DNA of 64,000 bases, from NCBI GenBank assembly GCA_017519405.1, contig JAFWSH010000027.1, positions 62,001-126,000 on the forward strand. Reading direction: 5' to 3'. This stretch comes from Clostridia bacterium (GTDB lineage Bacteria; Bacillota; Clostridia; Christensenellales; Aristaeellaceae). Made by a program: the position numbers and the translations under genes. Under the pieces are notes generated by a model. The model made no database searches. It was given only the letters and a program-made list of their open reading frames with translations, and was not told the origin of the DNA. Below, piece by piece: positions 49,854-58,220 of this stretch (within the stretch, counting starts at the first letter, position 1; each line of letters starts with the position of its first letter).

Positions 49854-51101
49854 TCAGCTCCGGTAATCCCCGTTGATTCTCACATAGTCGTAGGTCAGAT
49901 CACAGCCCCAGGCGGTTGCCTCCGCTTGGCCTGTCTGCATATCACAGTCAAAACGCACATGGTCCGCGGAGAGAATGGCCAGGGCGGCGTCCTCGTCAAA
50001 GGGCTGGACCTTCCCGTCCCGGTAGAAGCAGATGGTGTCCTCGTCGCCGATCATGTACACTTCGATCTTCGCCGGATCAAAATCCGGGCCGGCATAGCCC
50101 AGGGCACAGAGGATCCGTCCGCAGTTGGCGTCCTTCCCGAACACCATGGCCTTGACAAGGCTTGATCCCACGACTGCTTTGGCAAAGGCCCGGGCATGCT
50201 CCTTCGTATCACAGTTTTTCACCCGGGTCTCAATGAGCCTTGTGGCGCCTTCGCCGTCTGCCGCCATTTTGATGGCCAGGGCGCGGCAGACGGTCAGCAG
50301 CGCCTCACAGAAAATGCTGTAGCTTTCATCCGCTGCGGTGATCCTGGCGTTGCATGCCAAGCCGTTGGCCAGGACCAGCAGCGTGTCGTTGGTGCTGGTG
50401 TCCCCGTCCACCGTGATCATGTTGAAGGTGTCCTGCACCACGCTGCTCAGCGCCTGCTGGAGGAGCCCACTGTCAATATCACAGTCGGTGGTGACATACC
50501 CCAGCATGGTGCACATGTTGGGATGAATCATGCCCGAGCCCTTGCTCATGCCGCCCAGATGCACGGTAACGGTTCCGTCACCACTGGCGGCGGGCAGTTC
50601 AAAGGACACCGCAAACTCCTTGTTCACCGTGTCAGTGGTCATGATGGCACGGCTTGCGGCGGTTCCGGCGGCCTCGGTGTCGGACAGATCCTTTGCCATC
50701 ATCGCCACGCCGGCCGTAATCCGCTCCAGGGGAATCTGGGGACCGATCACACCGGTGGATCCCAGGAGGACAGCGCGGGGCTGAATGTTCAGCACCTCCC
50801 CGGCAAACGCGGCGGTGGCCTCGCATAGCCGCAGCCCTTCCGGGCCGGTGGCGGCGTTGGCGATCCCGGCGTTCACCACCACGGCCTGCGCGCATTTCTC
50901 CTGTTTCACAATCCCCATGTCCCAGATCACAGGCGCCGCTTTCACCTTGTTGGTGGTGAAGGTGCCGGCTGCGGCGCAGGGCACCGTGCTGCAGATCATG
51001 GCCATATCGGTGCGCCCCCGGTACTTGATGCCTGCAGCGCAGGACGCTGCCCGGAAGCCTGCAGCGGCAGTCACACCGCTGGAAATCGTTTTGATGCTCA
51101 T
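49854..51101 (-). CDS. argJ: Glutamate N-acetyltransferase/ornithine acetyltransferase
   Basis: 415 residues. It moves the acetyl group from acetylornithine to glutamate, making the pathway cyclic. The oxyanion segment LLGSTGVIGPQIPLERI and the self-cleavage site NMCTMLGYVTTDCDID (Thr nucleophile; the residue before it is Cys rather than the common Ala) are present. Whether it also uses acetyl-CoA (bifunctional type) cannot be read reliably. Start 1 base after the GNAT stop, AGGAGAG ribosome site inside that gene's end. Confidence 0.95.
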   Translation of the reverse strand: MSIKTISSGVTAAAGFRAASCAAGIKYRGRTDMAMICSTVPCAAAGTFTTNKVKAAPVIWDMGIVKQEKCAQAVVVNAGIANAATGPEGLRLCEATAAFAGEVLNIQPRAVLLGSTGVIGPQIPLERITAGVAMMAKDLSDTEAAGTAASRAIMTTDTVNKEFAVSFELPAASGDGTVTVHLGGMSKGSGMIHPNMCTMLGYVTTDCDIDSGLLQQALSSVVQDTFNMITVDGDTSTNDTLLVLANGLACNARITAADESYSIFCEALLTVCRALAIKMAADGEGATRLIETRVKNCDTKEHARAFAKAVVGSSLVKAMVFGKDANCGRILCALGYAGPDFDPAKIEVYMIGDEDTICFYRDGKVQPFDEDAALAILSADHVRFDCDMQTGQAEATAWGCDLTYDYVRINGDYRS

Positions 51102-51102
51102 G

Positions 51103-51567
51103 TTACTCTCCTATGAATCTTGTGATGTTCTTCTCGTTGAGCAGAAACTCGTAGTAGTTGACGTCGGACCGTTTCCAGCCCAGCCGCTGCCAGAAGGCAT
51201 TGCCTGCGTCATTGCTGGTGAAGGCGATGAGCCCTACCTTGTTGATGCCCATGCGCTTCAGCTCCTGCATGCAGTGGCCCACCATCTGGGTACCGATGCC
51301 ATGCCGGCGGTACTCTTTCGCCACGCACACATGGTAGAAGGCTCCCTGCCGCCCGTCAGAGCCGCACAGGATGGATCCGATCACCCGGCCGTCCAGTCTC
51401 GCCACAACGCTGGTGGTGGGGTTGCGCCGGATAAAGCGCGTGATATCCTCCTTCGAGTCGTCCAGGGCTCGTATGCCGAATCCCCGGATGGTCATCCAGA
51501 GGGCGTGAACCTCGTCATAATCCTCCTCCTGCATAGGGAGGATCTCCACGTCCAGCATGTCAGCCAA
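51103..51567 (-). CDS. GNAT acetyltransferase inside the arginine operon
   Basis: 154 residues, one GNAT domain: DVEILPMQEEDYDEVHALWMTIRGFGIRA, SVVARLDGRVIGSILCG, FYHVCVAKEYRRHGIGTQMVGHCMQELK (acetyl-CoA loop) and GIN...AGNAFWQRLGW. It overlaps the end of argC by 8 bases and stops 1 base before argJ, so it is tightly coupled to both. This makes it a candidate N-acetylglutamate synthase that would prime the acetyl cycle, though small GNATs have many substrates. Confidence 0.87.
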   Translation of the reverse strand: MADMLDVEILPMQEEDYDEVHALWMTIRGFGIRALDDSKEDITRFIRRNPTTSVVARLDGRVIGSILCGSDGRQGAFYHVCVAKEYRRHGIGTQMVGHCMQELKRMGINKVGLIAFTSNDAGNAFWQRLGWKRSDVNYYEFLLNEKNITRFIGE

Positions 51568-52483
51568 TCACCAGTCCCTCGCATTCATCCACGTCCATGG
51601 CCGTGTTCATGTTCTGTATCGCGGCACCGGAGGCGCCTTTTCCAAGATTATCATACCTTGCCACCAGCGTCAAATGCCCAGGCTCTCCCCAGACACCGAC
51701 CACGGCGTCGTCCCGTCCGGCCATTGCGCCGGCGGACAGGAAGCCTGCCTCGTCCGCTGCATCCGTCCGAACCACGGGGCCCGGATAGGCTTGCCGGTAA
51801 ACCGCCAGAATGTCCTCCACAGAGGCGGTCGTCTGCGCAGCTGTCAGGGGCACAATCACCTGCATGCCCGCATAGTAGGGTGCCACGATGGGGGAGAACA
51901 CGGGGGAGGCGGACAGACCGCTGTATTTCACCATCTCCGGCACGTGCTTGTGGTGCTGGCTCAGGCCATATTGCCTTGGCGCATCCAGCAGCGGATCCCT
52001 GGCATCTGCCTCATAGTCCGCAATCATCTTTTTCCCGCCGCCCGAGTAGCCGGTGAGGGAGATGCAGCTGAGGGCGCTGTCCGCTCCCAGGATCCCTGCG
52101 GCCACCAGCGGAGCCACCAGCAGAATGTACCCGCTGGCATGGCACCCGGGATTGGCAATCCGCTTCGCTGAGGCGATCCGTTCCCGCTGACCCGGCAGCT
52201 CCGGCATACCGTAGACCCAATCCGGGTGTACCCGGTGGGCGGTGGAGGTGTCAATCAAAACGGTTTTCGGGTTATCCGCCATGGCGGCTGCCTCCCGGGC
52301 AGCGTCATCCGGTAGACACAGAAAAGCGATATCCGCAGCGTTCAGGGCCTCCCGGCGCGCCTGCTGATCCTTCCGTTTTTCTTCCGGAAGGGTGATGAAT
52401 TGGATATCGGACCGGGTGGAGAGCCTGGAGGCGATGCGAAGTCCCGTTGTTCCTGCGCTTCCGTCCACAAAGACTGTCTTCAT
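51560..52483 (-). CDS. argC: N-acetyl-gamma-glutamyl-phosphate reductase, short type
   Basis: 307 residues, the shorter ArgC type 2. It reduces acetylglutamyl phosphate with NADPH. MKTVFVDGSAGTTGLRIASRL is the nucleotide site, ANPGCHASGYI holds the catalytic Cys and SLTGYSGGGKKMI is the substrate loop. ATG 52483 was chosen because AGGAAGGAATC precedes it and it gives the Rossmann start; earlier in-frame ATGs lie in the promoter leader. First gene of the arginine unit. Confidence 0.95.
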   Translation of the reverse strand: MKTVFVDGSAGTTGLRIASRLSTRSDIQFITLPEEKRKDQQARREALNAADIAFLCLPDDAAREAAAMADNPKTVLIDTSTAHRVHPDWVYGMPELPGQRERIASAKRIANPGCHASGYILLVAPLVAAGILGADSALSCISLTGYSGGGKKMIADYEADARDPLLDAPRQYGLSQHHKHVPEMVKYSGLSASPVFSPIVAPYYAGMQVIVPLTAAQTTASVEDILAVYRQAYPGPVVRTDAADEAGFLSAGAMAGRDDAVVGVWGEPGHLTLVARYDNLGKGASGAAIQNMNTAMDVDECEGLVIG

Positions 52484-52526
52484 AATGCTGATTCCTTCCT
52501 GCATTGGTATTCCTGCGTGATGCAAG

Positions 52527-52560
52527 AATATGCACACAATATACGATGATTCTGCATATT
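52527..52560. promoter_or_regulatory. Inverted repeat over the argC promoter
   Basis: AATATGCA and TGCATATT, 18 bases apart, span the -10 and spacer of the argC promoter. The spacing and AT-rich arms suggest ArgR-type operators, but the match to the ARG box is only partial. Confidence 0.5.
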
Positions 52561-52566
52561 TGTCAA
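52538..52566 (-). promoter_or_regulatory. Promoter of the arginine operon
   Basis: Minus strand TTGACA (52561-52566), 17-base spacer, TATATT (52538-52543), 55 bases before argC. Confidence 0.85.
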
Positions 52567-52642
52567 TGGAATTGCATGTTCATTTGGTGTTTTGAATAAC
52601 GCTCGCCCCGGTCCGCCCATTGATCACGCGCAAGACATGTTC

Positions 52643-52670
52643 TTGCGTTTTGTGGGGAATGTGGTATACT
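52643..52670 (+). promoter_or_regulatory. Promoter of the cellobiose phosphorylase gene
   Basis: TTGCGT (52643-52648), 16-base spacer, TATACT (52665-52670), 38 bases before the start codon. Confidence 0.7.
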
Positions 52671-52708
52671 TGGAACAGTTACCCACTATTCAACAGGAGG
52701 CGTAAAGG

Positions 52709-55153
52709 ATGAAATTCGGCCACTTCGACGACCTGGCGCGGGAGTATGTCATCGAAACCCCCAGAACGCCTTACCCCTGGATCAACTACCTGGGCAGCGA
52801 GCGCTTCTTCGGCATCATCAGCAACACCGCCGGCGGCTATTGCTTCTACCGTGATGCGAGACTGCGCAGGATTACCCGTTACCGCTACAACAACGTTCCC
52901 GTGGACAACGGGGGACGCTATTTCTACATTAAAGATGGGGATACGGTCTGGAACCCCGGCTGGAAACCCACCAGAACGGAGCTGGACAGCTACTGCTGCC
53001 GCCACGGCATGGGCTACACCATCATCACCGGAAAAAAGAACGGCCTGACCGCCAGCCAGCTCTCCTTTGTGCCGCTGGGAACCGACGCCGAGGTGCATCA
53101 GATCACCCTCACCAATGAGACCGATGCGCCGAAGGATGTCATCCTGACCAGCTTTGTGGAGTTCTGTCTCTGGAACGCCCAGGATGACATGCTGAACTTC
53201 CAGCGCAATTTCTCCACCGGCGAGGTGGAGATCGAGGGCAGCGTCATCTACCACAAGACGGAGTACCGGGAGCGCCGGAATCACTACGCCTTCTATGCGG
53301 TGAATCAGCCGGTGGACGGCTTCGATACCGACATGGAGACCTTCCTGGGGCTGTATAACGGCTTTGACGCCCCCAACAGCGTGACCACAGGTAAGATGGG
53401 CAACTCCGTGGCTTCCGGCTGGCAGCCCATCGCCTCCCATCAGCTGAAGGTGCATCTGGCGGCGGGGGAGACCCGGAAGTTCAACTTTGTGCTGGGCTAT
53501 GTGGAACTGCCGGTGGAGGAGAAGTTCTCCGCTCCCGGTGTCATCAACAAGAAGCCGGCCAAGGCCATGCTGGAGCAGCTCACCACCGACGCGCAGATCG
53601 ACGCCGCCTTCAATGCCCTGAAGAAGCACTGGGACAACCTGCTCTCCGCCTACATCCTCACCACGGACAACGAGAAGCTGGGCCGGATGGTGAACATCTG
53701 GAACCCCTATCAGTGCATGGTGACCTTCAACATGAGCCGGTCCACCTCCATGTTCGAGAGCGGCATCGGCCGGGGCATGGGCTTCCGCGATTCCAGCCAG
53801 GATCTCCTGGGCTTTGTGCACCAGATTCCGGAGCGCGCGAGGGAGCGGATCCTCGACATTGCGGCCACCCAGTTCCGGGATGGCGGATGCTACCACCAGT
53901 ATCAGCCCCTGACCAAGAAGGGCAACAACGAGATCGGCGGCGGCTTCAACGACGATCCCCTGTGGCTGATCGCCGGTACCGCAGCCTACATCAAGGAGAC
54001 GGGCGATTTCGGTATTCTGGACGAACCTACTCCCTATGACTGCAATCCGGATGACTGCGGCACGCTGATGGAGCACCTGGAGGTCTCCTTCTACCATGTG
54101 GTCAACAACCGCGGCCCCCACGGCCTGCCGCTGATCGGCCGGGCTGACTGGAACGACTGCCTGAACCTCAACTGCTTCTCCGACACCCCGGATGAGAGCT
54201 TCCAGACCTTCTCCAACCCCAATGCGCCGGATGACCGGGTGGCAGAGTCCGTGCTGATTGCCGGCATGTTTGTGGCCATCGGTCCGGAGCTGGTTGCCCT
54301 GGAGCGCCGCCGCGGCAATATCGAGGCGGCCGAGAAAGCCCAGCAGGCCATCGACGAGATGCGCGCCGCCATCCTGAAGGACGGCTGGGACGGCGAGTGG
54401 TTTGTCCGGGCTTATGATGCCCTGGGCCATAAAGTCGGCAGCCACGAGAACGAGGACGGCAAGATCTACATCGAGAGCCAGGGATTCTGCATCATGGGCG
54501 GCGTCGGTGTGGATGACGGCAAAGCCGAGCAGGCGCTGGAGAGCGTCCACAAGTGGCTGGAGACCAAGCACGGCATTGTGCTGCTTCAGCCTGCCTACAA
54601 GGAATACCATGTGGAGCTGGGGGAGGTGTCCTCCTATCCCGGCGGCTACAAGGAGAACGCCGGCATCTTCTGCCACAACAACCCCTGGATTATCGCGGCG
54701 GAGACGGTGGTGGGCCACGGCGACCGTGCCTTCGACCTCTACAGTCGCATTGCGCCGGCTTGGCGTGAGGAGATCAGCGAGCTGCACAAGATGGAGCCCT
54801 ACGTCTACAGCCAGATGATCGCCGGCAAGGACGCCCCCAACTTCGGCCAGGCCAAGAACTCCTGGCTCACCGGTACTGCGGCCTGGAACTTCTACGTCAT
54901 CAGCAATTACATCCTGGGCATCAAGCCGGACTGGGACGGCCTGAAGATCGATCCCTGCATTCCCCACACCTGGGACGGCTATAAAATCAGCCGCCGTTTC
55001 CGCGGCGCCACCTATGAGATCGACATCCGCAACCCGCAGCATGTCTGCCGCGGCGTGAAATCGGTCTGTGTGGACGGCAAGGCTGTGGACGGCAATGTCC
55101 TGCCTGTCTTCGCCGACGGGAAGGTTCATGCCGTTGAGGTCATCCTGGGATAA
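52709..55153 (+). CDS. Cellobiose phosphorylase, glycoside hydrolase family 94
   Basis: 814 residues, full length. It phosphorolyses cellobiose (or a related beta-glucoside) to glucose-1-phosphate and glucose, saving one ATP. Domain order fits GH94: N-terminal beta-sandwich ([26 protein letters not shown]), linker, then an (alpha/alpha)6 barrel with [37 protein letters not shown] and GRADWNDC (Asp480/Asp483, the catalytic acid region) and the phosphate-site [10 protein letters not shown]. No signal peptide, so cytoplasmic. Monocistronic between its own promoter and a terminator; no cellobiose transporter is adjacent, and the MsmX-like ATPases at the window start could serve one. Confidence 0.92.
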   Translation: MKFGHFDDLAREYVIETPRTPYPWINYLGSERFFGIISNTAGGYCFYRDARLRRITRYRYNNVPVDNGGRYFYIKDGDTVWNPGWKPTRTELDSYCCRHGMGYTIITGKKNGLTASQLSFVPLGTDAEVHQITLTNETDAPKDVILTSFVEFCLWNAQDDMLNFQRNFSTGEVEIEGSVIYHKTEYRERRNHYAFYAVNQPVDGFDTDMETFLGLYNGFDAPNSVTTGKMGNSVASGWQPIASHQLKVHLAAGETRKFNFVLGYVELPVEEKFSAPGVINKKPAKAMLEQLTTDAQIDAAFNALKKHWDNLLSAYILTTDNEKLGRMVNIWNPYQCMVTFNMSRSTSMFESGIGRGMGFRDSSQDLLGFVHQIPERARERILDIAATQFRDGGCYHQYQPLTKKGNNEIGGGFNDDPLWLIAGTAAYIKETGDFGILDEPTPYDCNPDDCGTLMEHLEVSFYHVVNNRGPHGLPLIGRADWNDCLNLNCFSDTPDESFQTFSNPNAPDDRVAESVLIAGMFVAIGPELVALERRRGNIEAAEKAQQAIDEMRAAILKDGWDGEWFVRAYDALGHKVGSHENEDGKIYIESQGFCIMGGVGVDDGKAEQALESVHKWLETKHGIVLLQPAYKEYHVELGEVSSYPGGYKENAGIFCHNNPWIIAAETVVGHGDRAFDLYSRIAPAWREEISELHKMEPYVYSQMIAGKDAPNFGQAKNSWLTGTAAWNFYVISNYILGIKPDWDGLKIDPCIPHTWDGYKISRRFRGATYEIDIRNPQHVCRGVKSVCVDGKAVDGNVLPVFADGKVHAVEVILG

Positions 55154-55175
55154 ACGGCATTCCGAGATTTCCATC

Positions 55176-55212
55176 GCCCTCCTGACACCCTGCGGTGCCG
55201 GGAGGGCTTTTT
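55176..55212 (+). terminator. Terminator after the GH94 gene
   Basis: Stem GCCCTCC / GGAGGGC with an internal CACC/GGTG pairing, followed by TTTTT. Confidence 0.85.
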
Positions 55213-55243
55213 GCAGCCCTTTTCAGTTTTGCGAAGAATACCG

Positions 55244-55272
55244 TATACACATCCGCCAAAATGTGCTATACT
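55244..55272 (+). promoter_or_regulatory. proC promoter
   Basis: TATACA (55244-55249), 17-base spacer, TATACT (55267-55272), 41 bases before proC. Confidence 0.6.
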
Positions 55273-55313
55273 GTCCGAGGCTGCAGAAAGAAACAGCATG
55301 GGGGAGAACGGTG

Positions 55314-56135
55314 ATGAGTGAAGTGCTCCGGGAGATCGGAATTGTCGGTGTCGGCAGCATGGGCAGCGCCATTGCCAGAGGTCTGATCGAGGCAGGGTAT
55401 ATCCGCCCGTCCCAGCTGGCGGTCTGTGACAAGAATCGTGAACAGATCGAGGCCATCGGCATGGACTGGCCGGATGTGGGCTGCTATGAGCAGGTCCGGG
55501 AGCTCTGCGACAACTGCCGCTATGTGGTCTTCGCCGTGAAGCCCAACGTGCTGGCTGATACCATCGCGGACTGCGGCACCTGTCTCACGGATCACCCGGT
55601 GATTTCCATTGCTGCGGGCTGGACGGTGGCGATGCTGCAGGGACAGCTGGAGCCCCTGGGCGCCCGCTGGCTCCGGGTGATGCCCAACACACCCGCACTG
55701 GTGGGTGAGGGCATGACCGCCATCTGCAGCGAGACCACCTTCTCAGAGGCGGAACTCCGGTTTGCCCGCGGTATCTTCGACGCCCTGGGCAAAACCGTGG
55801 TGCTGCCGGAGCGGATGTTTGACGGCGTCATCGCCATCAGCGGCTCCAGTCCGGCATACGTTTACATGATGATTGAGGCCATGGCGGACGGCGGTGTCAG
55901 GGAAGGCCTGCCGCGCAAAACCGCCGTGGAGATGGCGGCCCAGGCGGTCCTTGGCAGTGCGCTGATGGTCCTCAACTCCGGGAGCCATCCCGCCGCGCTG
56001 AAGGACGCGGTCTGTTCACCGGCCGGTACCACCATCGAGGCCGTGGCTGCCCTGGAGGAAAAGGGCTTCCGGGAGGCAATTCTGGCAGCCATGAAGGCCT
56101 GTGCGGATAAGTCCCGTGATATGGCTGAAAAATAA
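55314..56135 (+). CDS. proC: Pyrroline-5-carboxylate reductase
   Basis: 273 residues. Last step of proline synthesis. The NAD(P) motif is EIGIVGVGSMGSAIARGLIEAG; VVFAVKPNVL, VMPNTPALVGEGMTAI and the C-terminal signature AVCSPAGTTIEAVAALEEKGFREAIL-type stretch (about residues 225-252) are typical. ATG 55314 lies after GGGGGAGAAC; GTG 55311 is an alternative. Followed by rnhA after 21 bases. Confidence 0.96.
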   Translation: MSEVLREIGIVGVGSMGSAIARGLIEAGYIRPSQLAVCDKNREQIEAIGMDWPDVGCYEQVRELCDNCRYVVFAVKPNVLADTIADCGTCLTDHPVISIAAGWTVAMLQGQLEPLGARWLRVMPNTPALVGEGMTAICSETTFSEAELRFARGIFDALGKTVVLPERMFDGVIAISGSSPAYVYMMIEAMADGGVREGLPRKTAVEMAAQAVLGSALMVLNSGSHPAALKDAVCSPAGTTIEAVAALEEKGFREAILAAMKACADKSRDMAEK

Positions 56136-56156
56136 GCATGCCGGAGGCTGAACCCA

Positions 56157-56627
56157 TTGGATACAGCGAGAAAAAAAGTAGTTATTTACACAGACGGTGC
56201 CTGCTCCGGGAATCCCGGGCCGGGCGGCTGGGGTGCCATTCTTGAGTATGGTGCCCATCGCAAGGAGCTCAGCGGATTCATGGCCGGCACCACCAACAAC
56301 CGCATGGAGCTCTTCGCCGCCATCAGCGCCCTGGGCGCCCTGAAGGAGCCCTGCGATGTCATCCTGTACTCCGACTCCAGCTATCTGGTGAAGGCCTTCA
56401 CGGAGCACTGGCTGGAGAACTGGCAGAGGAAGCATTGGAAGAACGCCAAGGGGGACCCGGTGGAAAACCAGGATCTGTGGTGGATCCTGCTGGCCCAGAC
56501 AAAGAAACACCATGTGCAGTTCATCTGGGTGAAGGGACACACCAGCAATCCGGGGAACAACCGCTGCGACGAGCTGGCCAGGGAAGCCATCGCCGAGTAT
56601 CGGAGGATCAACGCGCTGGAGCCTTAA
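56157..56627 (+). CDS. rnhA: Ribonuclease HI
   Basis: 156 residues. It cuts RNA in RNA-DNA hybrids. The acidic active site is Asp13 (VIYTDGACSGNPG), Glu51 (TNNRMELFAAI), Asp73 (LYSDSSYL) and the Asp in GNNRCDELA. WLENWQRKHWKNAKG is the substrate-handle region found in E. coli-type RNase HI. The start codon appears to be TTG 56157, 9 bases after CCGGAGG; no ATG lies between it and the first conserved residues. Likely in one unit with proC. Confidence 0.95.
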   Translation: MDTARKKVVIYTDGACSGNPGPGGWGAILEYGAHRKELSGFMAGTTNNRMELFAAISALGALKEPCDVILYSDSSYLVKAFTEHWLENWQRKHWKNAKGDPVENQDLWWILLAQTKKHHVQFIWVKGHTSNPGNNRCDELAREAIAEYRRINALEP

Positions 56628-56760
56628 TCCTGAAAGATCTCAAAAGGATTCAACCCAGCCGGCCAGCAAGAAAACCATTCGAATCCGTTGGAATTGGATT
56701 GTATTACAGGATATTTCAGGATCGTGAAACACAGAGGGGAGTACTTGTATGTGTATCTGG

Positions 56761-56796
56761 AACTATTCGCTAAACCATAGTTTTACGAATAGTTCG
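56761..56796. repeat. Long inverted repeat upstream of the recombinase gene
   Basis: Perfect 10-base arms GAACTATTCG (56761-56770) and CGAATAGTTC (56787-56796) flank a 16-base centre that itself can pair (AAAC/GTTT). It lies 32 bases before the recombinase start. No T-run follows. It could be an operator, a recombinase-binding site or a leader hairpin. The rest of the gap 56628-56760 holds no gene and no convincing promoter. Confidence 0.65.
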
Positions 56797-56827
56797 GGGG
56801 ACAGAAGGCGAATTTGGAGGGATTTAG

Positions 56828-58084
56828 ATGGCCAACGGCTCACAGGACGATGTTTCCTATCGCGCTGCAGTTGATCAGCGCCGGATCCAGGCAATCCGGG
56901 AAATCTGCCGCGACCTTCCGCAGGCTGCGTCAGATTTTCTCCGGCACATCGCGACGGTCAACGGGACGTTTACCCGGCTGGCCTATGCCATGGATCTCCG
57001 GACGTTTTTCAGCTTCCTGCATGCAGAACGCGCCGCGTTCGGCGAAAAGGAGCCGCGGCTGCTGAACGATGATGATCTCGCCAGGGTCACGGCCGCGGAT
57101 CTCACGGCCTATACGGAATATCTGACCTACTACATCAGAGAGAGCGATCTGAACGACGATTCGCCACGTTATTTCGCCAACCATGAGATCTCTATCAAAA
57201 GAAAGCTCTGTTCCATCCGATCTTTCTATGATTATCTCTTCAAGGCCCAGCGGATTGCATCCAATGTGACGCTCCTGGTGCCGCTGCCGAAAATCCACGA
57301 GAAACCCATTCTTCTCCTGAATCAAGAGGAAGTCCACCGGCTTCTCCATGAAGCGGTCACCGGTGACGGACTGACAAAGCACCAGCGGGCATACCAGAAC
57401 TACACAGCCAGCCGGGACTATGCCATGCTGATGCTTTTCCTGGGCACCGGTATCCGGGTTTCTGAGTGCGTGGGCATCAACCTCAGCGATGTGGACTTTC
57501 AGGAAAATGCGTTTCTTGTTACCCGAAAAGGCGGAAACCAGGTGATGCTGTATTTCCCGCAAGAGGTGGCCGATGCGCTGCTGGCCTACCTGGAGCAGCG
57601 CAAACAGATTGAGCCGGAGCCGGGCCATGAAGACGCTTTCTTCCTCTCCATGCAGCGGCGGCGGATGACCCAGCGCGCGGTACAGAACATGGTGAAAAAA
57701 TATGCCAGAATTGCTGCGCCGCTCAAGCGGAGAATCAGCCCGCACAAGCTCCGTTCCACCTTCGCCACCAATCTCTATCAGGAGACCGGCGACATTTACC
57801 TGGTGGCAGATGCCCTGGGCCACACTTCCGTGGATACCACACGCAAGCACTACGCCGACATGAGCGATGCCCGCCGCAGGACCGTGGCCTCCCACGTGCA
57901 TCTGACCCGGGAAGCTGAGCAGGAAGGAACGACAGCCACTCCCCCGTCCATTCCCGAACCCGTGGCTGATGTTGCCGCAGCGGAAGACATATCCACACAC
58001 ACAACCGCGGAGCAGACCGGCTATACGCGACGGCGCAGGCGGCAGCGCAGGAGCACCGAGGACAATGAGGGCGACGCCGAGTGA
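56828..58084 (+). CDS. Tyrosine recombinase, XerS-like, with basic/acidic C-terminal tail
   Basis: 418 residues. N-terminal SAM-like core-binding domain (about 25-155), then the catalytic domain with Arg210 (GTGIRVSECVG), Lys234 (TRKGGNQ), His306/Arg309 (SPHKLRST), His332 (LGHTSVDTT) and nucleophile Tyr342 (KHYADMSD), so all key residues are intact. Size and the long N-terminus resemble XerS, the single-protein dimer resolvase of some Firmicutes. A tail of about 60 residues ends in RRRRRQRR and an acidic stretch, which XerS lacks. GGAGGGATTTAG precedes the ATG. No phage or transposon genes are near, so a housekeeping role is likely. Confidence 0.9.
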   Translation: MANGSQDDVSYRAAVDQRRIQAIREICRDLPQAASDFLRHIATVNGTFTRLAYAMDLRTFFSFLHAERAAFGEKEPRLLNDDDLARVTAADLTAYTEYLTYYIRESDLNDDSPRYFANHEISIKRKLCSIRSFYDYLFKAQRIASNVTLLVPLPKIHEKPILLLNQEEVHRLLHEAVTGDGLTKHQRAYQNYTASRDYAMLMLFLGTGIRVSECVGINLSDVDFQENAFLVTRKGGNQVMLYFPQEVADALLAYLEQRKQIEPEPGHEDAFFLSMQRRRMTQRAVQNMVKKYARIAAPLKRRISPHKLRSTFATNLYQETGDIYLVADALGHTSVDTTRKHYADMSDARRRTVASHVHLTREAEQEGTTATPPSIPEPVADVAAAEDISTHTTAEQTGYTRRRRRQRRSTEDNEGDAE

Positions 58085-58149
58085 ACCCTGCGTTTTCGGT
58101 GCTTCCGTGAACAAATGATGAATCTTGCGGTCACAGCCCCGCAAATCAA

Positions 58150-58178
58150 TTGATTTTTCTGTCGCGGCAAACTATAAT
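58150..58178 (+). promoter_or_regulatory. ftsH promoter
   Basis: TTGATT (58150-58155), 17-base spacer, perfect TATAAT (58173-58178). Confidence 0.88.
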
Positions 58179-58220
58179 GAATCCGATTTCCGCAGTTTTC
58201 CCAGAAAGGAGTGACCCTGT

